A stretch of DNA of 64,000 nt. It comes from Thermaceae bacterium. GTDB lineage: Bacteria; Deinococcota; Deinococci; Deinococcales; Marinithermaceae. The DNA lies in the NCBI GenBank assembly GCA_026987375.1, contig JALSMT010000127.1, positions 1 through 64,000 on the forward strand, read 5' to 3'. Under the pieces are notes generated by a model. The model did no database searches. It had not been told where the DNA came from and saw only the letters and a list, made by a program, of their open reading frames with translations. Of the stretch, positions 15,902 to 25,001 are shown one piece after another. Each line of letters begins with the position of its first letter. The stretch's first letter is position 1. The position numbers and the translations under genes were made by a program.

Positions 15902-17581
15902 TTAGTCGAAGTCGCTTTTCAGCACCGCGCCGTGAGAGGCGTTGCTGACCATTGCGCGGTAGCGCTTTAGCCAGGAGCCATTGATGGCTTTTTTGAGGGG
16001 TTTGAAGGTTGCGCGACGGCGCGCCAGCTCCTCTTCGCCCACAAGCAGCTCGAGCGTGCCCTTGTCCAGGTCAAGAGCTATGACGTCGCCCTCTTCGACG
16101 AGCCCTATAGGGCCTCCCTCGGCGGCTTCGGGGCTGACGTGGCCGACCGCCGCTCCGCGCGTGCCGCCGGAGAAGCGGCCGTCGGTAATTAGAGCCACGC
16201 TCTCGCCCAAACCGCGGCCCACGATCGAGCTGGTGGGCGCCAGCATTTCGCGCATCCCCGGCCCTCCTTTGGGACCTTCGTAACGAACGACTACCACGTC
16301 GCCCGGTTTGATCTGGCCCGAGTCGATAGCGGCCTGAGCTTCTTCTTCGCTATTGAAAACGCGTGCCGGGCCCTGATGCTGCATCATCTGCGGCACCACT
16401 CCCGCCGCCTTGACCACCGCGCCTTGAGGAGCCAAGTTACCAAAGAGCACGCGCAGGCCGCCGGTGTTGTCGTAGGGGTTTTCCAGACGACGGATAACGC
16501 GCTCGTCCTTAATCTGGTAGCCGTCTTGCAGCTGCTCGGCCAGGGTCTTACCACTGGCGGTGCGCGCGTCGGCGTTCAGGTAGCCTCCGCGAGACAGCTC
16601 CCCTAAGATGGCGAAGACGCCGCCGGCGCGGTCGAGGTCCTCCATGTGATACGCGCTGGAGGGGGCTATCTTGCACAATGTGGGTGTTTTGCGCCCTATC
16701 TCGTCTAGTTTTTGCAGCGAGAAAGGCATCCCCGCTTCTTCTGCGACCGCCAGAGTATGCAGCACCGTATTGGTTGAGCCTCCCATGGCGACGTCCAGGT
16801 AGAAGGCGTTTTCGAAGCTCTTTTCGCTGAGGAAGTCAAGCGGTTTTTCGTCGTTTTCTACCATTCGCATCAGCCAGCTGACCGCGGTTTTCTTGAGCTC
16901 CTCGCGCCGCGGATCCTCCGCCAGAATAGAGCCGTTGCCCGGCACCGCCATACCCAAGGCTTCCAGCAGGCAGTTCATAGAGTTGGCGGTAAACATGCCC
17001 GAACAGCTGCCGCAGCCGGGACAGGCTAGCTGTTCTATCTTCTGCAGTTCCTCCTGTGACATAGCGCCTTCGCGTACCGCGCCGACGCCCTCGAATACGT
17101 CTATCAGGTCGAGCGCCCGGCCGTCTAGGTAGCCCGCCTTCATGGGTCCGCCGGAAACGAAGATGCTGGGGATGTTGAGCCGCATGGCGGCCATCAGCAT
17201 TCCCGGAACTATCTTGTCGCAGTTGGGGATGAAGATGGCTCCGTCGAAGGCGTGCGCCCGCAACATCGTTTCTACGCTGTCGGCTATCAGCTCGCGGCTG
17301 GGCAGGCTCCACTTCATGCCCTCATGCCCCATGGCTATGCCGTCGTCAACGCCGATGGTGTTGAACTCGAAGGGTACGCCGCCGGCTTCGCGAATGTATT
17401 TCTTTATGGATTTGGCGAATTCCTGCAGGTGAACGTGACCGGGTATTATGTCGATGTAGCTGTTTACTACCGCGATAAAGGGTTTGTCAAAGTCCGACTC
17501 CCTCTCGATGACCCCCGTCGCCCGCAAGAGCGAGCGGTGCGGTGCGCGTTCTAAGCCTTTTTTGATTATGTCGCTACGCAT
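15902..17581 (-). CDS. ilvD: Dihydroxy-acid dehydratase
   Basis: 559 residues. The enzyme dehydrates 2,3-dihydroxyisovalerate/-methylvalerate to the 2-oxo acids of valine and isoleucine synthesis. Fe-S cysteines are seen in [12 protein letters not shown] and [35 protein letters not shown] and [12 protein letters not shown] are family signatures. It is the last gene of a minus operon leuB - SDR - ilvD with gaps of 2 and 8 bases. Confidence 0.97.
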   Translation of the reverse strand: MRSDIIKKGLERAPHRSLLRATGVIERESDFDKPFIAVVNSYIDIIPGHVHLQEFAKSIKKYIREAGGVPFEFNTIGVDDGIAMGHEGMKWSLPSRELIADSVETMLRAHAFDGAIFIPNCDKIVPGMLMAAMRLNIPSIFVSGGPMKAGYLDGRALDLIDVFEGVGAVREGAMSQEELQKIEQLACPGCGSCSGMFTANSMNCLLEALGMAVPGNGSILAEDPRREELKKTAVSWLMRMVENDEKPLDFLSEKSFENAFYLDVAMGGSTNTVLHTLAVAEEAGMPFSLQKLDEIGRKTPTLCKIAPSSAYHMEDLDRAGGVFAILGELSRGGYLNADARTASGKTLAEQLQDGYQIKDERVIRRLENPYDNTGGLRVLFGNLAPQGAVVKAAGVVPQMMQHQGPARVFNSEEEAQAAIDSGQIKPGDVVVVRYEGPKGGPGMREMLAPTSSIVGRGLGESVALITDGRFSGGTRGAAVGHVSPEAAEGGPIGLVEEGDVIALDLDKGTLELLVGEEELARRRATFKPLKKAINGSWLKRYRAMVSNASHGAVLKSDFD

Positions 17582-17583
17582 TG

Positions 17584-18330
17584 CTACTCCTTCCTCCAGT
17601 CGTAAACCTTGCCGCTGTAGCGGTAGGGGTCGGCCAGCAATATCCGTACAAGGTAGTCGGCGGCTTTTTGGGGGGAGATGAGGACTCCCTTTTCCTTGTA
17701 GCCGCCAAATATCTCCTGTAGCTGTAGGGCGGCGCCGCCTTCTGCGTGGCGCGCCTGCTCTTGCATTTTGGTGTCAACAACGCCGGGGCGGTAGGCAAAG
17801 CTGGCGACTGTAGGGGCCTCGGCCGCAAGCTGGCGGGCCAGGTGTTCTTCGGCGGCCTTGGCGATGGCGTATGCGCCGATGCCGGGCAGATTGTACTCGG
17901 CCGCCCCCGAGCCGACAAAAACAGCCACTCCCGAGCCCCCGCTGACGAGATGGGGCATGGCGTAGCGCGCCAGCTGATAACCACCGCTGAGGCTGGTGTC
18001 GATTATTTCACGCCAGTGTTTTTCGGGGAGTTCCCATACCAGCGGGCCCGCGTGCAGCACGCCGGCATTGTGGATAAATCCGTAAAAACCTCCCAGGCCT
18101 AATGCTAGCTGCACCAGTTTGTCGGCGGTGTCCGCTTGGGCGATGTCGCCGGCGTGGTAGAGAACGCTGCTGTATTCTTTGAGTTCGTCTGCAGCTTGCG
18201 CCAGCGCCTGCCGGCCGCGCGCCGAGAGGACCAGGTTCGCTCCCAGCCTGCTCAGCGAACGCGCCAATTCCCGGCCGATGCCACGCGAAGCGCCCGTGAT
18301 TATCAGAGTTTTACCCTTCAAGACAGGCAT
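17584..18330 (-). CDS. Short-chain dehydrogenase/reductase
   Basis: 248 residues with an NAD(P) fold. [15 protein letters not shown] (glycine motif near 13), NAG in [11 protein letters not shown], catalytic Ser in [10 protein letters not shown], and YAIAK (Tyr-xxx-Lys) are all present. Substrate unknown. Placement between leuB and ilvD suggests coexpression with branched-chain synthesis but does not define the reaction. Confidence 0.9.
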   Translation of the reverse strand: MPVLKGKTLIITGASRGIGRELARSLSRLGANLVLSARGRQALAQAADELKEYSSVLYHAGDIAQADTADKLVQLALGLGGFYGFIHNAGVLHAGPLVWELPEKHWREIIDTSLSGGYQLARYAMPHLVSGGSGVAVFVGSGAAEYNLPGIGAYAIAKAAEEHLARQLAAEAPTVASFAYRPGVVDTKMQEQARHAEGGAALQLQEIFGGYKEKGVLISPQKAADYLVRILLADPYRYSGKVYDWRKE

Positions 18331-18338
18331 AACGTATT

Positions 18339-19394
<1,056 letters not shown>

Positions 19395-19491
19395 TCAGAG
19401 CCGCCGTCATACTTCAAGGAGCGCCCGAGGGGTTTTGTCATTTTTTATTAACGGTAATTCGTGAGGTTATCTTTGCGAATAAGAGGAGGGG

Positions 19492-19566
19492 GGTCCTGAG
19501 CGCCGCCGCGGCCTCGGTGACCTCGGTCCCGGTGCCTTCGCCGGGAAGAAGGGCGATCTTGGGCAT
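19492..19566 (-). pseudogene. 5' fragment of a second leuB
   Basis: Minus from ATG 19566 reads MPKIALLPGEGTGTEVTEAAAALRT, matching the first 25 residues of LeuB ([25 protein letters not shown]), and then homology stops abruptly. It is G+C rich like the adjacent ogt, whose stop lies five bases upstream. The intact leuB start has a matching context (GAATGACCTTATG against GAATGACCCAATG). This looks like the broken edge of an imported ogt-leuB segment. Confidence 0.75.
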
Positions 19567-19570
19567 TGGG

Positions 19571-20059
19571 TCATTCTTCCAGGCGCACCCCTTCCAGCTC
19601 GAGCAGCCGCCGCTTCACCGCCACGCCCAGGGGGTGAAACCCCATCGGCGTGCCCTTTTGGGTCACCAGCCGGTGGCAGGGCAAAAGGACCTGTAAAGGG
19701 TTCTTAAGAAGGGCGGCCAGGAGCCGGGGGTAGGGCAGGCCGGCCTCCTTGGCGAGGCCGCCGTAGGTACGCGTCGCCCCTCGGGGGATCCGCAGGAGCG
19801 CGTCCCAGACCGGGCGTTCCCGGTAGGGGAAGGCGGGTAGCGAGAAGACCGCGCCTCCTTGCACCACCGTGGTAAGTTGCTCCCCCAACCAGGTTTCGAG
19901 GCCAGGGTCGGCGACGCTCCGGCCCGGGATTCGGTGGAAGCGGACGAGGGCCTCGAGGCGCCGGGTGGCCCGGTCCGGGTCCCAGTGCCAGCCGTAGGCG
20001 AGGACTTCCCGCCCGCTCAGGCGGAACCGCACCGCCACCTCGAACCCGAAGAGGTCCAC
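19571..20059 (-). CDS. ogt: Methylated-DNA--[protein]-cysteine S-methyltransferase
   Basis: 162 residues. It repairs O6-methylguanine by irreversible transfer of the methyl group to its own cysteine. The active site PCHR is present in LLPCHRLVTQKGTPMGFHPLGVAVKRRLLELEG, with the upstream IPRGATRTYGGLAKEAGLP helix-turn-helix. Start is GTG 20059. TAGAAT on the minus strand six bases before it suggests leaderless transcription. A 22-base GC palindrome (20073-20094) lies just upstream of that -10. Confidence 0.92.
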   Translation of the reverse strand: MDLFGFEVAVRFRLSGREVLAYGWHWDPDRATRRLEALVRFHRIPGRSVADPGLETWLGEQLTTVVQGGAVFSLPAFPYRERPVWDALLRIPRGATRTYGGLAKEAGLPYPRLLAALLKNPLQVLLPCHRLVTQKGTPMGFHPLGVAVKRRLLELEGVRLEE

Positions 20060-20072
20060 GGCAAAATTCTAT

Positions 20073-20094
20073 CCCCGCGCCCCGGGGCGCGGGG
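20073..20094. repeat. Perfect 22-bp GC palindrome upstream of ogt
   Basis: Each half is CCCCGCGCCCC or its complement, with no loop. It covers the -35/spacer region inferred for ogt, so it could be an operator. Its extreme composition also fits a simple intergenic palindrome. Confidence 0.4.
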
Positions 20095-20119
20095 GCGGGG
20101 ACCCGGCGGTAGCAGCCTC

Positions 20120-20158
20120 GAAGAAGAAGCCCCGCCCCCTGGGGCGCGGACGCGGGGC
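20120..20158 (-). terminator. Probable terminator of the P460-like gene
   Basis: On the minus strand the arms GCCCCGC (20158-20152) and GCGGGGC (20135-20129) form a GC hairpin followed by TTCTTCTTC. It lies seven bases after the stop codon. The interrupted T tract makes it weaker than the other terminators here. Confidence 0.5.
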
Positions 20159-20165
20159 CCGCCGG

Positions 20166-20633
20166 CTACCTGATCGGGGTGCTAAACACGTAGTCCTGGG
20201 TCTTGGCCTGGCTATGGCAGGCGATACAGCCCGCTACCTTGCCCTCGGCCAGAACCTTGCCGTCGGGGGCGTACTTGGCCCAGAACCAGTCGCCGTTCTC
20301 GGGGTCGTAACCCTTGACCTTCTTCATAACCGTGATGGCGCCCAGCTTCTTACCGTCAGGGGCGTAGTTTTCTTTAACAATGACGGCGCCCTCGGGGTAG
20401 CCGCCGGCCTTGGCCTGGATTGCGTCGTAGGCGATGTTGTTGACGAAGGTGCGCAGCACCGCGCCGTGGGGCTCGGTCCCCTGGTAGAAGCCAGGGGGCT
20501 TGCCGGGGATGTAGTGCCAGTTGGTTACGTAATGGCTCTGGCTGAGGGTGCGCCAGAGCTGCCCTGCTCCTCCAGCAGACATAACCAGCGTGGCGGCTAG
20601 CAACAGCGAAACGAATATACCTTTTTTCATCAT
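20166..20633 (-). CDS. Cytochrome P460-like secreted haem protein
   Basis: About 155 residues from ATG 20633 (a second ATG at 20630). A Sec signal is clear: MMKKGIFVSLLLAATLVMSAGGA. One c-type haem site CIACH is near the C-terminus, and KVKGYDPENGDWFWAKYAPDGKV is characteristic of the cytochrome P460 family. P460 proteins bind an unusual cross-linked haem or a plain c haem and act on hydroxylamine/NO in some species; the role here is unknown. GGGAGG precedes the start. It sits alone between the leuCD terminator and ogt. Confidence 0.8.
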   Translation of the reverse strand: MMKKGIFVSLLLAATLVMSAGGAGQLWRTLSQSHYVTNWHYIPGKPPGFYQGTEPHGAVLRTFVNNIAYDAIQAKAGGYPEGAVIVKENYAPDGKKLGAITVMKKVKGYDPENGDWFWAKYAPDGKVLAEGKVAGCIACHSQAKTQDYVFSTPIR

Positions 20634-20707
20634 TCCTCCCAAACTGAGTTTGCGGCGTGTCACGACTCGGATGTGTAGGCTGGAATACATAGAAGCGCCG
20701 GGAGTGA

Positions 20708-20739
20708 GAAAAAGGAGCCGCCTTAGTTTTGGCGGCTCC
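20708..20739 (-). terminator. Rho-independent terminator of leuCD
   Basis: A perfect nine-base stem, GGAGCCGCC (20739-20731 on minus) with loop AAAACTAA and arm GGCGGCTCC, is followed by TTTTT on the minus strand. It lies 25 bases after the leuD stop. Confidence 0.92.
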
Positions 20740-20763
20740 TCATGGCGTTAGGGGACGGATTGG

Positions 20764-21375
20764 TCAGCGGTACCCGCCCGGCCTGCCCGGGCGCGGGAGT
20801 TTCTCGTCCATCCGGCGCACCGCTGCGGCGCTTTCCAGCAGCTCGGCTAGCGGGTCCCAACGCCCGCTCAAGAGCGCTTCACGGGCGGCTTCGGGTATTT
20901 TGAGCGGCGCTACCCGCTCGCCAAAACGCACCTCGCCGGCTTCCAGGTCGATCTCGACTTCGCCGTCAGCGTTGGCCCTGACCCACTCGGCCAGTACCCC
21001 CAGGTCTTCGGGGTCTAGGGTCACGCAGGCCAGGCCCAGCTGGGTGGCGTTGCCGAAGAAGATCTCGGCGAAGCTCTCGCCTATGATCGCCTTGAAGCCC
21101 GCCCGCTTGATCGCCTGGGGGGCGTGCTCGCGGCTGGAGCCGGAGCCGAATCCCGCTCCTACTACCATTACGCTCGCCCCCCGGTGCTCAGGGCGGTTGA
21201 GCGGGTGGTCTTTGGGCTTGCCCCTCGCGTCGTAGCGTTCGTCGTAGAAGAGCGCTTCGCCCAGGCCGTCGAAGGTGACCGCCTTGAGGTAGCGGGCCGG
21301 AACGATGCGATCGGTGTCTATCTCGTCGCCGGGGATGACCACCGCCCGACCCCGTATTTTCTTGATAGTCTCCAT
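20764..21375 (-). CDS. leuD: 3-isopropylmalate dehydratase small subunit
   Basis: 203 residues, partner of LeuC in isomerising 2- to 3-isopropylmalate. Landmarks are GDEIDTDRIVPARYLK, VMVVGAGFGSGSSREHAPQAIKRAGF (the swivel-domain substrate loop) and IGESFAEIFFGNATQLGL. ATG 21375 shares one base with the leuC stop, so it is translationally coupled. The tail after residue 185 (RRMDEKLPRPGRPGGYR) is basic and family-atypical. Confidence 0.95.
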   Translation of the reverse strand: METIKKIRGRAVVIPGDEIDTDRIVPARYLKAVTFDGLGEALFYDERYDARGKPKDHPLNRPEHRGASVMVVGAGFGSGSSREHAPQAIKRAGFKAIIGESFAEIFFGNATQLGLACVTLDPEDLGVLAEWVRANADGEVEIDLEAGEVRFGERVAPLKIPEAAREALLSGRWDPLAELLESAAAVRRMDEKLPRPGRPGGYR

Positions 21376-22796
21376 TAGGCCTTCACCCCCAAAACCTGCC
21401 GTACGTCCACGACCTCGCCAGCCAGGGCGGCGGCTGTCACCATTGCCGGGCTGGCTAGCATGGTGCGGCCCCGGGGTGAGCCCTGACGCCCCTTGAAGTT
21501 GCGGTTCGAGCTGCTGATCGAGATCTCGTCGCCCACCAGCTTGTCGGGGTTCATCGCCAGGCACATGCTGCAACCGGCGTAGCGCCATTCGAAGCCGGCG
21601 TCGCGGAAGATCCGGTCGAGCCCCTCGGCTTCGGCCTGGCGGGCCACCTGCTCGCTGCCGGGCACCACGATGGCCCGCACCCCCGGCGCTACCCGGCCGC
21701 CCATGGAGCGCACCACCCGCGCCGCCTGGCGCAGGTCGGAGAGGCGGCCGTTGGTGCAGCTGCCCACGAAGGCCACGTCGATCCGCTGGCCCAGGATGGG
21801 CTTACCGGGCTCGAGCTTCATGTATTCCAGCGCCTCGCGCACCAGCTCTTTCTCTTCCTCGGGCACCTTTTCAGGGTCGGGCACCGCTTCCTCTACCGTG
21901 ATCGCCTGCCCCGGGTTGATGCCCCAGGTAACGTAGGGGGCGATCTCTGAACCGTTGATTTCCACCACGTCGTCGTACCCGGCGTCAGGGTCGGAAGCCA
22001 GGCCGCGCCAACGAGTCAGCGCCGCTTCCCACTCGTCTTCCGCCGGCGCGTAGGGCCGGCCCTTCAGGAAGGCGAAGGTCGTTTCGTCGGGGTTGACGTA
22101 GCCCACGCGCGCGCCGCCTTCGATGGACATGTTACATACGGTCATGCGTTCCTCCATGCTCATTTTCTCGATCACCGGCCCGCCGTACTCGTAGGCGTAG
22201 CCCTGGCCTCCCTTCACCCCCAGGGTGCGGATGACGTGGAGGATCACGTCTTTGGCTGTTACTCCTGGCTGCAGTTCGCCCTTGACGTTGATGCGCCGCA
22301 CCTTGAGCCGGGGCATGGCCACGGTCTGGGTGGCCAGTACGTCGCGCACCTGGGTGGTGCCGATGCCGAAGGCGACCGCGCCAAAGGCGCCGTGGGTAGA
22401 GGTGTGACTGTCGCCGCAGACGATCGTGAACCCGGGCTGGGTGAGCCCCTCTTCTGGTCCCACCACGTGGACGATGCCCTGTTTGCCGCTGCCTATGTCA
22501 AATAGCTCTATGCCGAAATCGCGGGTGTTCTTGCGCAACTCCTCGATCATCGTCTGGGCCAGGGGGTCGGCGAAGGGTTCCTGGCGCGAGTCGGTGGGGA
22601 CGATGTGGTCGACGGTAGCGAAGGTGCGCTTTGGCATGGCCACCCCCAGCCCCAGCTCGCGCAGCATCCCAAAAGCCTGCGGACTGGTGACCTCGTGGAT
22701 TAGGTGCAGGTCTATGAAAAGCTGGCTCTGTCCGCTTTCAAGTTTGCGCACCTCGTGTGTTTCCCATACTTTTTGATAGAGCGTTTTTCCGGACAC
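21375..22796 (-). CDS. leuC: 3-isopropylmalate dehydratase large subunit
   Basis: 473 residues, a 4Fe-4S aconitase-family enzyme of leucine synthesis. Cluster ligands are in [12 protein letters not shown] and [37 protein letters not shown] is the other signature. GTG 22796 is chosen because GGAGGTA lies directly before it and homology starts at [14 protein letters not shown] terminator-like hairpin and a Leu-rich leader peptide lie between its promoter and this start. It is visibly richer in G+C than ilvB or ilvC. Confidence 0.96.
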   Translation of the reverse strand: MSGKTLYQKVWETHEVRKLESGQSQLFIDLHLIHEVTSPQAFGMLRELGLGVAMPKRTFATVDHIVPTDSRQEPFADPLAQTMIEELRKNTRDFGIELFDIGSGKQGIVHVVGPEEGLTQPGFTIVCGDSHTSTHGAFGAVAFGIGTTQVRDVLATQTVAMPRLKVRRINVKGELQPGVTAKDVILHVIRTLGVKGGQGYAYEYGGPVIEKMSMEERMTVCNMSIEGGARVGYVNPDETTFAFLKGRPYAPAEDEWEAALTRWRGLASDPDAGYDDVVEINGSEIAPYVTWGINPGQAITVEEAVPDPEKVPEEEKELVREALEYMKLEPGKPILGQRIDVAFVGSCTNGRLSDLRQAARVVRSMGGRVAPGVRAIVVPGSEQVARQAEAEGLDRIFRDAGFEWRYAGCSMCLAMNPDKLVGDEISISSSNRNFKGRQGSPRGRTMLASPAMVTAAALAGEVVDVRQVLGVKA

Positions 22797-22814
22797 ACTA
22801 CCTCCTTTACGACT

Positions 22815-22841
22815 ACTAAAAAACCGCCCTGGCGGGGGCGG
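22815..22841 (-). terminator. leuCD attenuator hairpin
   Basis: On the minus strand CCGCCC (22841-22836), loop CCGCCA, GGGCGG (22829-22824) and then TTTTTT form a textbook intrinsic terminator. It lies only about 20 bases before the leuC start and downstream of a Leu-rich leader peptide. Its 5' arm could instead pair with the GGGGG at the leader stop codon (22872-22868), the antiterminator required for attenuation. Confidence 0.75.
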
Positions 22842-22864
22842 AGAGCAGCTGCAAGCGCAAAACC

Positions 22865-22912
22865 CTACCCCCGGAGCGGTGGAATTAGGGCTAGCGCAGC
22901 GGTCAACTTCAT
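22865..22912 (-). CDS. leuCD leader peptide
   Basis: A 15-codon frame, [15 protein letters not shown], with four Leu codons (TTG, CTA, CTA, CTC) and one Ile. An in-frame ATG nine bases upstream (22921) would add MRG. The ATG at 22912 begins eight bases after the -10 hexamer, so the peptide is probably translated from a leaderless mRNA. Stalling on the Leu codons would leave the G-rich segment at the stop codon free. This is inference from layout; no expression evidence exists here. Confidence 0.6.
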   Translation of the reverse strand: MKLTAALALIPPLRG

Positions 22913-22919
22913 GCCGCGC

Positions 22920-22949
22920 ATGATAAGCGCCGAACAGCCCCTGTGTCAA
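22920..22949 (-). promoter_or_regulatory. leuCD promoter
   Basis: Minus strand TTGACA (22949-22944), 18-base spacer, TATCAT (22925-22920). This matches the sigma-70 consensus closely. The predicted start point coincides with the leader peptide ATG at 22912. Confidence 0.72.
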
Positions 22950-22999
22950 GAAAATCGCTCGAGCGCAGCAGGTAGCCGGCTAATCAGACAGCGAATACG

Positions 23000-23046
23000 T
23001 CACATATGTGAATATACTTGACGAATGTGATATTACTAGTTATCAT
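23000..23046 (+). promoter_or_regulatory. Promoter and adjacent palindrome upstream of the secreted propeller gene
   Basis: TTGACG (23018-23023), a 17-base spacer and TATCAT (23041-23046) form a good promoter. A perfect 12-base palindrome, TCACATATGTGA (23000-23011), lies six bases upstream of the -35, where an activator could bind. Its half-sites are inverted compared with the E. coli CRP consensus (TGTGA-N6-TCACA), so the binder is unknown. Confidence 0.6.
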
Positions 23047-23131
23047 GCTCCTGAAAAGCGCTAACGGCAGCTAATAACTTGCATCTTGTTCTTCTCAACG
23101 CCATCAAGACACTTTGTAGAAAGGGGAAAGT

Positions 23132-24313
23132 ATGAAGCGGAAAGCATTAGTGTTTACCGTCTTGGTTTTCGCCGGAGCAATGCTGGGGGCGGCCCTGGCG
23201 GCGGGAGAACTGCCCGCCTACCCGGTCAAGGGGCAGGTGGTCAACGAGTTGCACCTATTCGATAACCCCGAGGCGGTTATCTTCAGTCTCGACGGGCGTT
23301 ACCTCTTCGTCGCCAATACCGCCGTGCACGGCAACGCCAAAAAGCCCTTCGGGTTCACCGAAGGCGCCGGGTCCATTAGCAAGCTCGAAGTGGGTCCGCG
23401 CGGCGACGCCCGCATTGTAGACCTGCACTTCATAGACCACCTGACCGCCCCCCTGGGAATGGCGGTGCTGCCGGTCGATACCGGGCTGTTCACCCGTGGT
23501 ACCATCTTTGCGCCGGTTGGCTCGGCCCCTCTTTCCGACGCTCAAGGCAACCCCATTACCGACCGCAAGCGCCTGAAAACCAAGATTATCGCCTTCAACC
23601 CCGATAGCGGCGAGATCGAGGGCGAGATAAACCTTTCCTGGGGCTCGTACTTCGCTCGCAAAAGCGGCGGGCCGGTGGTTCTCTGTAACGCTCTGGCTTT
23701 TGATGATGAGGGCAACCTCTACTTCACCGACACCGGTTTTGGCGCCGACCAGTTTGACCCGCCCATCCCTTACAACGGCGGCACCTGGAAAGTGCCGGTG
23801 AGCGCGATTGACGATCTGGCGCTGGGTAAAAATCCCGAGCAAGAACCGCAGTTCGTCCCCAATCCCGGCTGGCCCGACGGTGTTGAGGTGTCCCCTCTGA
23901 CCGGCAACGTCTGGGTCAATACCGTCGGCGGCAGCAGCCTCGACCCCAGCAACGGCGGCATCTGGGAGCTGACGGCCGCCGATTTTGCCGCCGGCAAGCC
24001 GGTGGCGCCGCGCTTCCGCGACCTGGGCAAGCTAGACGGCCTCGACTTTTCCGCCAGGGGAACACAGTTTGAAACCGAGATTAAATTCTCGCCTAACTTC
24101 GTGATAGTGGTGCCGCCCAAGGGCAAACCCATGGAGCTGAAGCTGGACCCGCCCGTCGAGCTGAGCGGTCCCGCCGACGTGGTGGTAAAGGGCTTGGAAG
24201 ACGGCAGCTTGCTGCTGGTGGTGCCCGAGCTGACCGCTCTCGACCCCACCCCCTGGAACGACGACGTTACCATCATTCATCTGCCGGCGGGTTTCGAATC
24301 AGCGGGCAGGTAG
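23132..24313 (+). CDS. Secreted SMP-30/NHL-like beta-propeller protein
   Basis: 393 residues. A Sec signal is present (MKRKALVFTVLVFAGAMLGAALA-AG). Propeller-type strands follow: NPEAVIFSLDGRYLFVAN, NALAFDDEGNLYFTDTGFG and PDGVEVSPLTGNVWVNTVGG, as in SMP-30/gluconolactonase-like proteins. It probably works in the periplasm or outside the cell; the substrate is unknown. GAAAGGGGAAAG precedes the ATG. It is monocistronic, with its own promoter and terminator. Confidence 0.78.
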   Translation: MKRKALVFTVLVFAGAMLGAALAAGELPAYPVKGQVVNELHLFDNPEAVIFSLDGRYLFVANTAVHGNAKKPFGFTEGAGSISKLEVGPRGDARIVDLHFIDHLTAPLGMAVLPVDTGLFTRGTIFAPVGSAPLSDAQGNPITDRKRLKTKIIAFNPDSGEIEGEINLSWGSYFARKSGGPVVLCNALAFDDEGNLYFTDTGFGADQFDPPIPYNGGTWKVPVSAIDDLALGKNPEQEPQFVPNPGWPDGVEVSPLTGNVWVNTVGGSSLDPSNGGIWELTAADFAAGKPVAPRFRDLGKLDGLDFSARGTQFETEIKFSPNFVIVVPPKGKPMELKLDPPVELSGPADVVVKGLEDGSLLLVVPELTALDPTPWNDDVTIIHLPAGFESAGR

Positions 24314-24326
24314 GCAGAAGCGCTCT

Positions 24327-24354
24327 AACGGCCCCGTTCGCGGGGCCGTTTTGC
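24327..24354 (+). terminator. Rho-independent terminator
   Basis: AACGGCCCCG (24327-24336), loop TTCG, CGGGGCCGTT (24341-24350), then TTTT. It is a ten-base perfect stem with a stable tetraloop, 14 bases after the propeller gene stop. Confidence 0.93.
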
Positions 24355-24812
24355 CGTCAATATGCCGGAGGCGGTTCGCGCTATAGCGCAAAGGGCTACA
24401 TGGCGCGCGCAGCGCAGTCTTGGCGCCTGAGTTTTCCTGGCGGCGCGAGGAACCCTAATCGAACCGCTCCCTCATCTAGGGGCCGGAGTGAGGAGGTTGA
24501 CCGCTTCCTAAGTATTATTCAGACGCTCGCCTTTGCGCGGGGCGGCTGGCCTCCGGCCTGATCCTGTTTATGGCGCTTGCGAGCGGAATTCCCGCCTGGC
24601 TGGGGGGCTGACAATGGCGGCGACGTTGAACGCCGCCTGCGACGGCGAACAGCGTCTCGGGGCGGACTTATTGCTTTAGCGTCGTGGCGGGCGCAGTTTG
24701 CAGTCTGTTTTTACCCCATACGTACGAGAGTTTAATAGCAAAATTATCCTTATAAAGATCTTCGGCTAGTGCTGAGGCGGTTCCTCAAGTTGCGTCGTTC
24801 GCTAGAGAGCTA
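24355..24812. other. About 460 bases without a gene
   Basis: No frame has a family resemblance or ribosome site. The first half is G+C rich with short fragments and the second half is more A+T rich leading into the ilv promoter. It may hold upstream control sites for ilv, but I see no clear palindrome. Confidence 0.5.
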
Positions 24813-24841
24813 TTGACAGCGCGCCCGCAGGCGCATAAAAT
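24813..24841 (+). promoter_or_regulatory. ilvBNC-leuA promoter
   Basis: TTGACA (24813-24818), exactly 17 bases, TAAAAT (24836-24841). This is the best sigma-70-type promoter in the window. The start point should fall at about 24848-24851, at or just before the leader peptide ATG. Confidence 0.85.
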
Positions 24842-24850
24842 CGCCGCAAG

Positions 24851-24934
24851 ATGCGTTTCGTTTCCGCTCTTATCATTAGCCGCCCCGCACTCGGCCTAGT
24901 ACTAGGTTCGGGTGGGGGTTGCTTGACGGAATAG
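24851..24934 (+). CDS. ilv leader peptide
   Basis: A 27-codon frame from ATG 24851 to TAG 24932-24934. Nine of its 27 residues are branched-chain: five Leu, two Ile and two Val, concentrated in SALIISR and ALGLVLG. Its late codons form a G-rich stretch (24908-24919) that could pair with the C-rich 5' arm of the terminator at 24958. The ATG lies ten bases after the -10, so translation would be leaderless or nearly so. The layout is that of classical amino-acid attenuation. Confidence 0.65.
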   Translation: MRFVSALIISRPALGLVLGSGGGCLTE

Positions 24935-24957
24935 CGCATTCTGAAAGGCAAACCTCA

Positions 24958-24984
24958 CCCGCCCCCAAGGGCGGGTTTTGATTT
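24958..24984 (+). terminator. ilv attenuator hairpin
   Basis: CCCGCCC (24958-24964), loop CCAA, GGGCGGG (24969-24975), then TTTTGATTT. It lies between the leader peptide and the ilvB ribosome site (AGGGGAG), with 17 bases to the ilvB ATG. Confidence 0.82.
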
Positions 24985-25001
24985 GCCGAAAGGGGAGTTG
25001 T

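Noticed and set aside
23000-23011. TCACATATGTGA as a CRP site
   Set aside because: The half-sites are in reverse order and spacing compared with TGTGA-N6-TCACA, so it was kept only as an unassigned palindrome.
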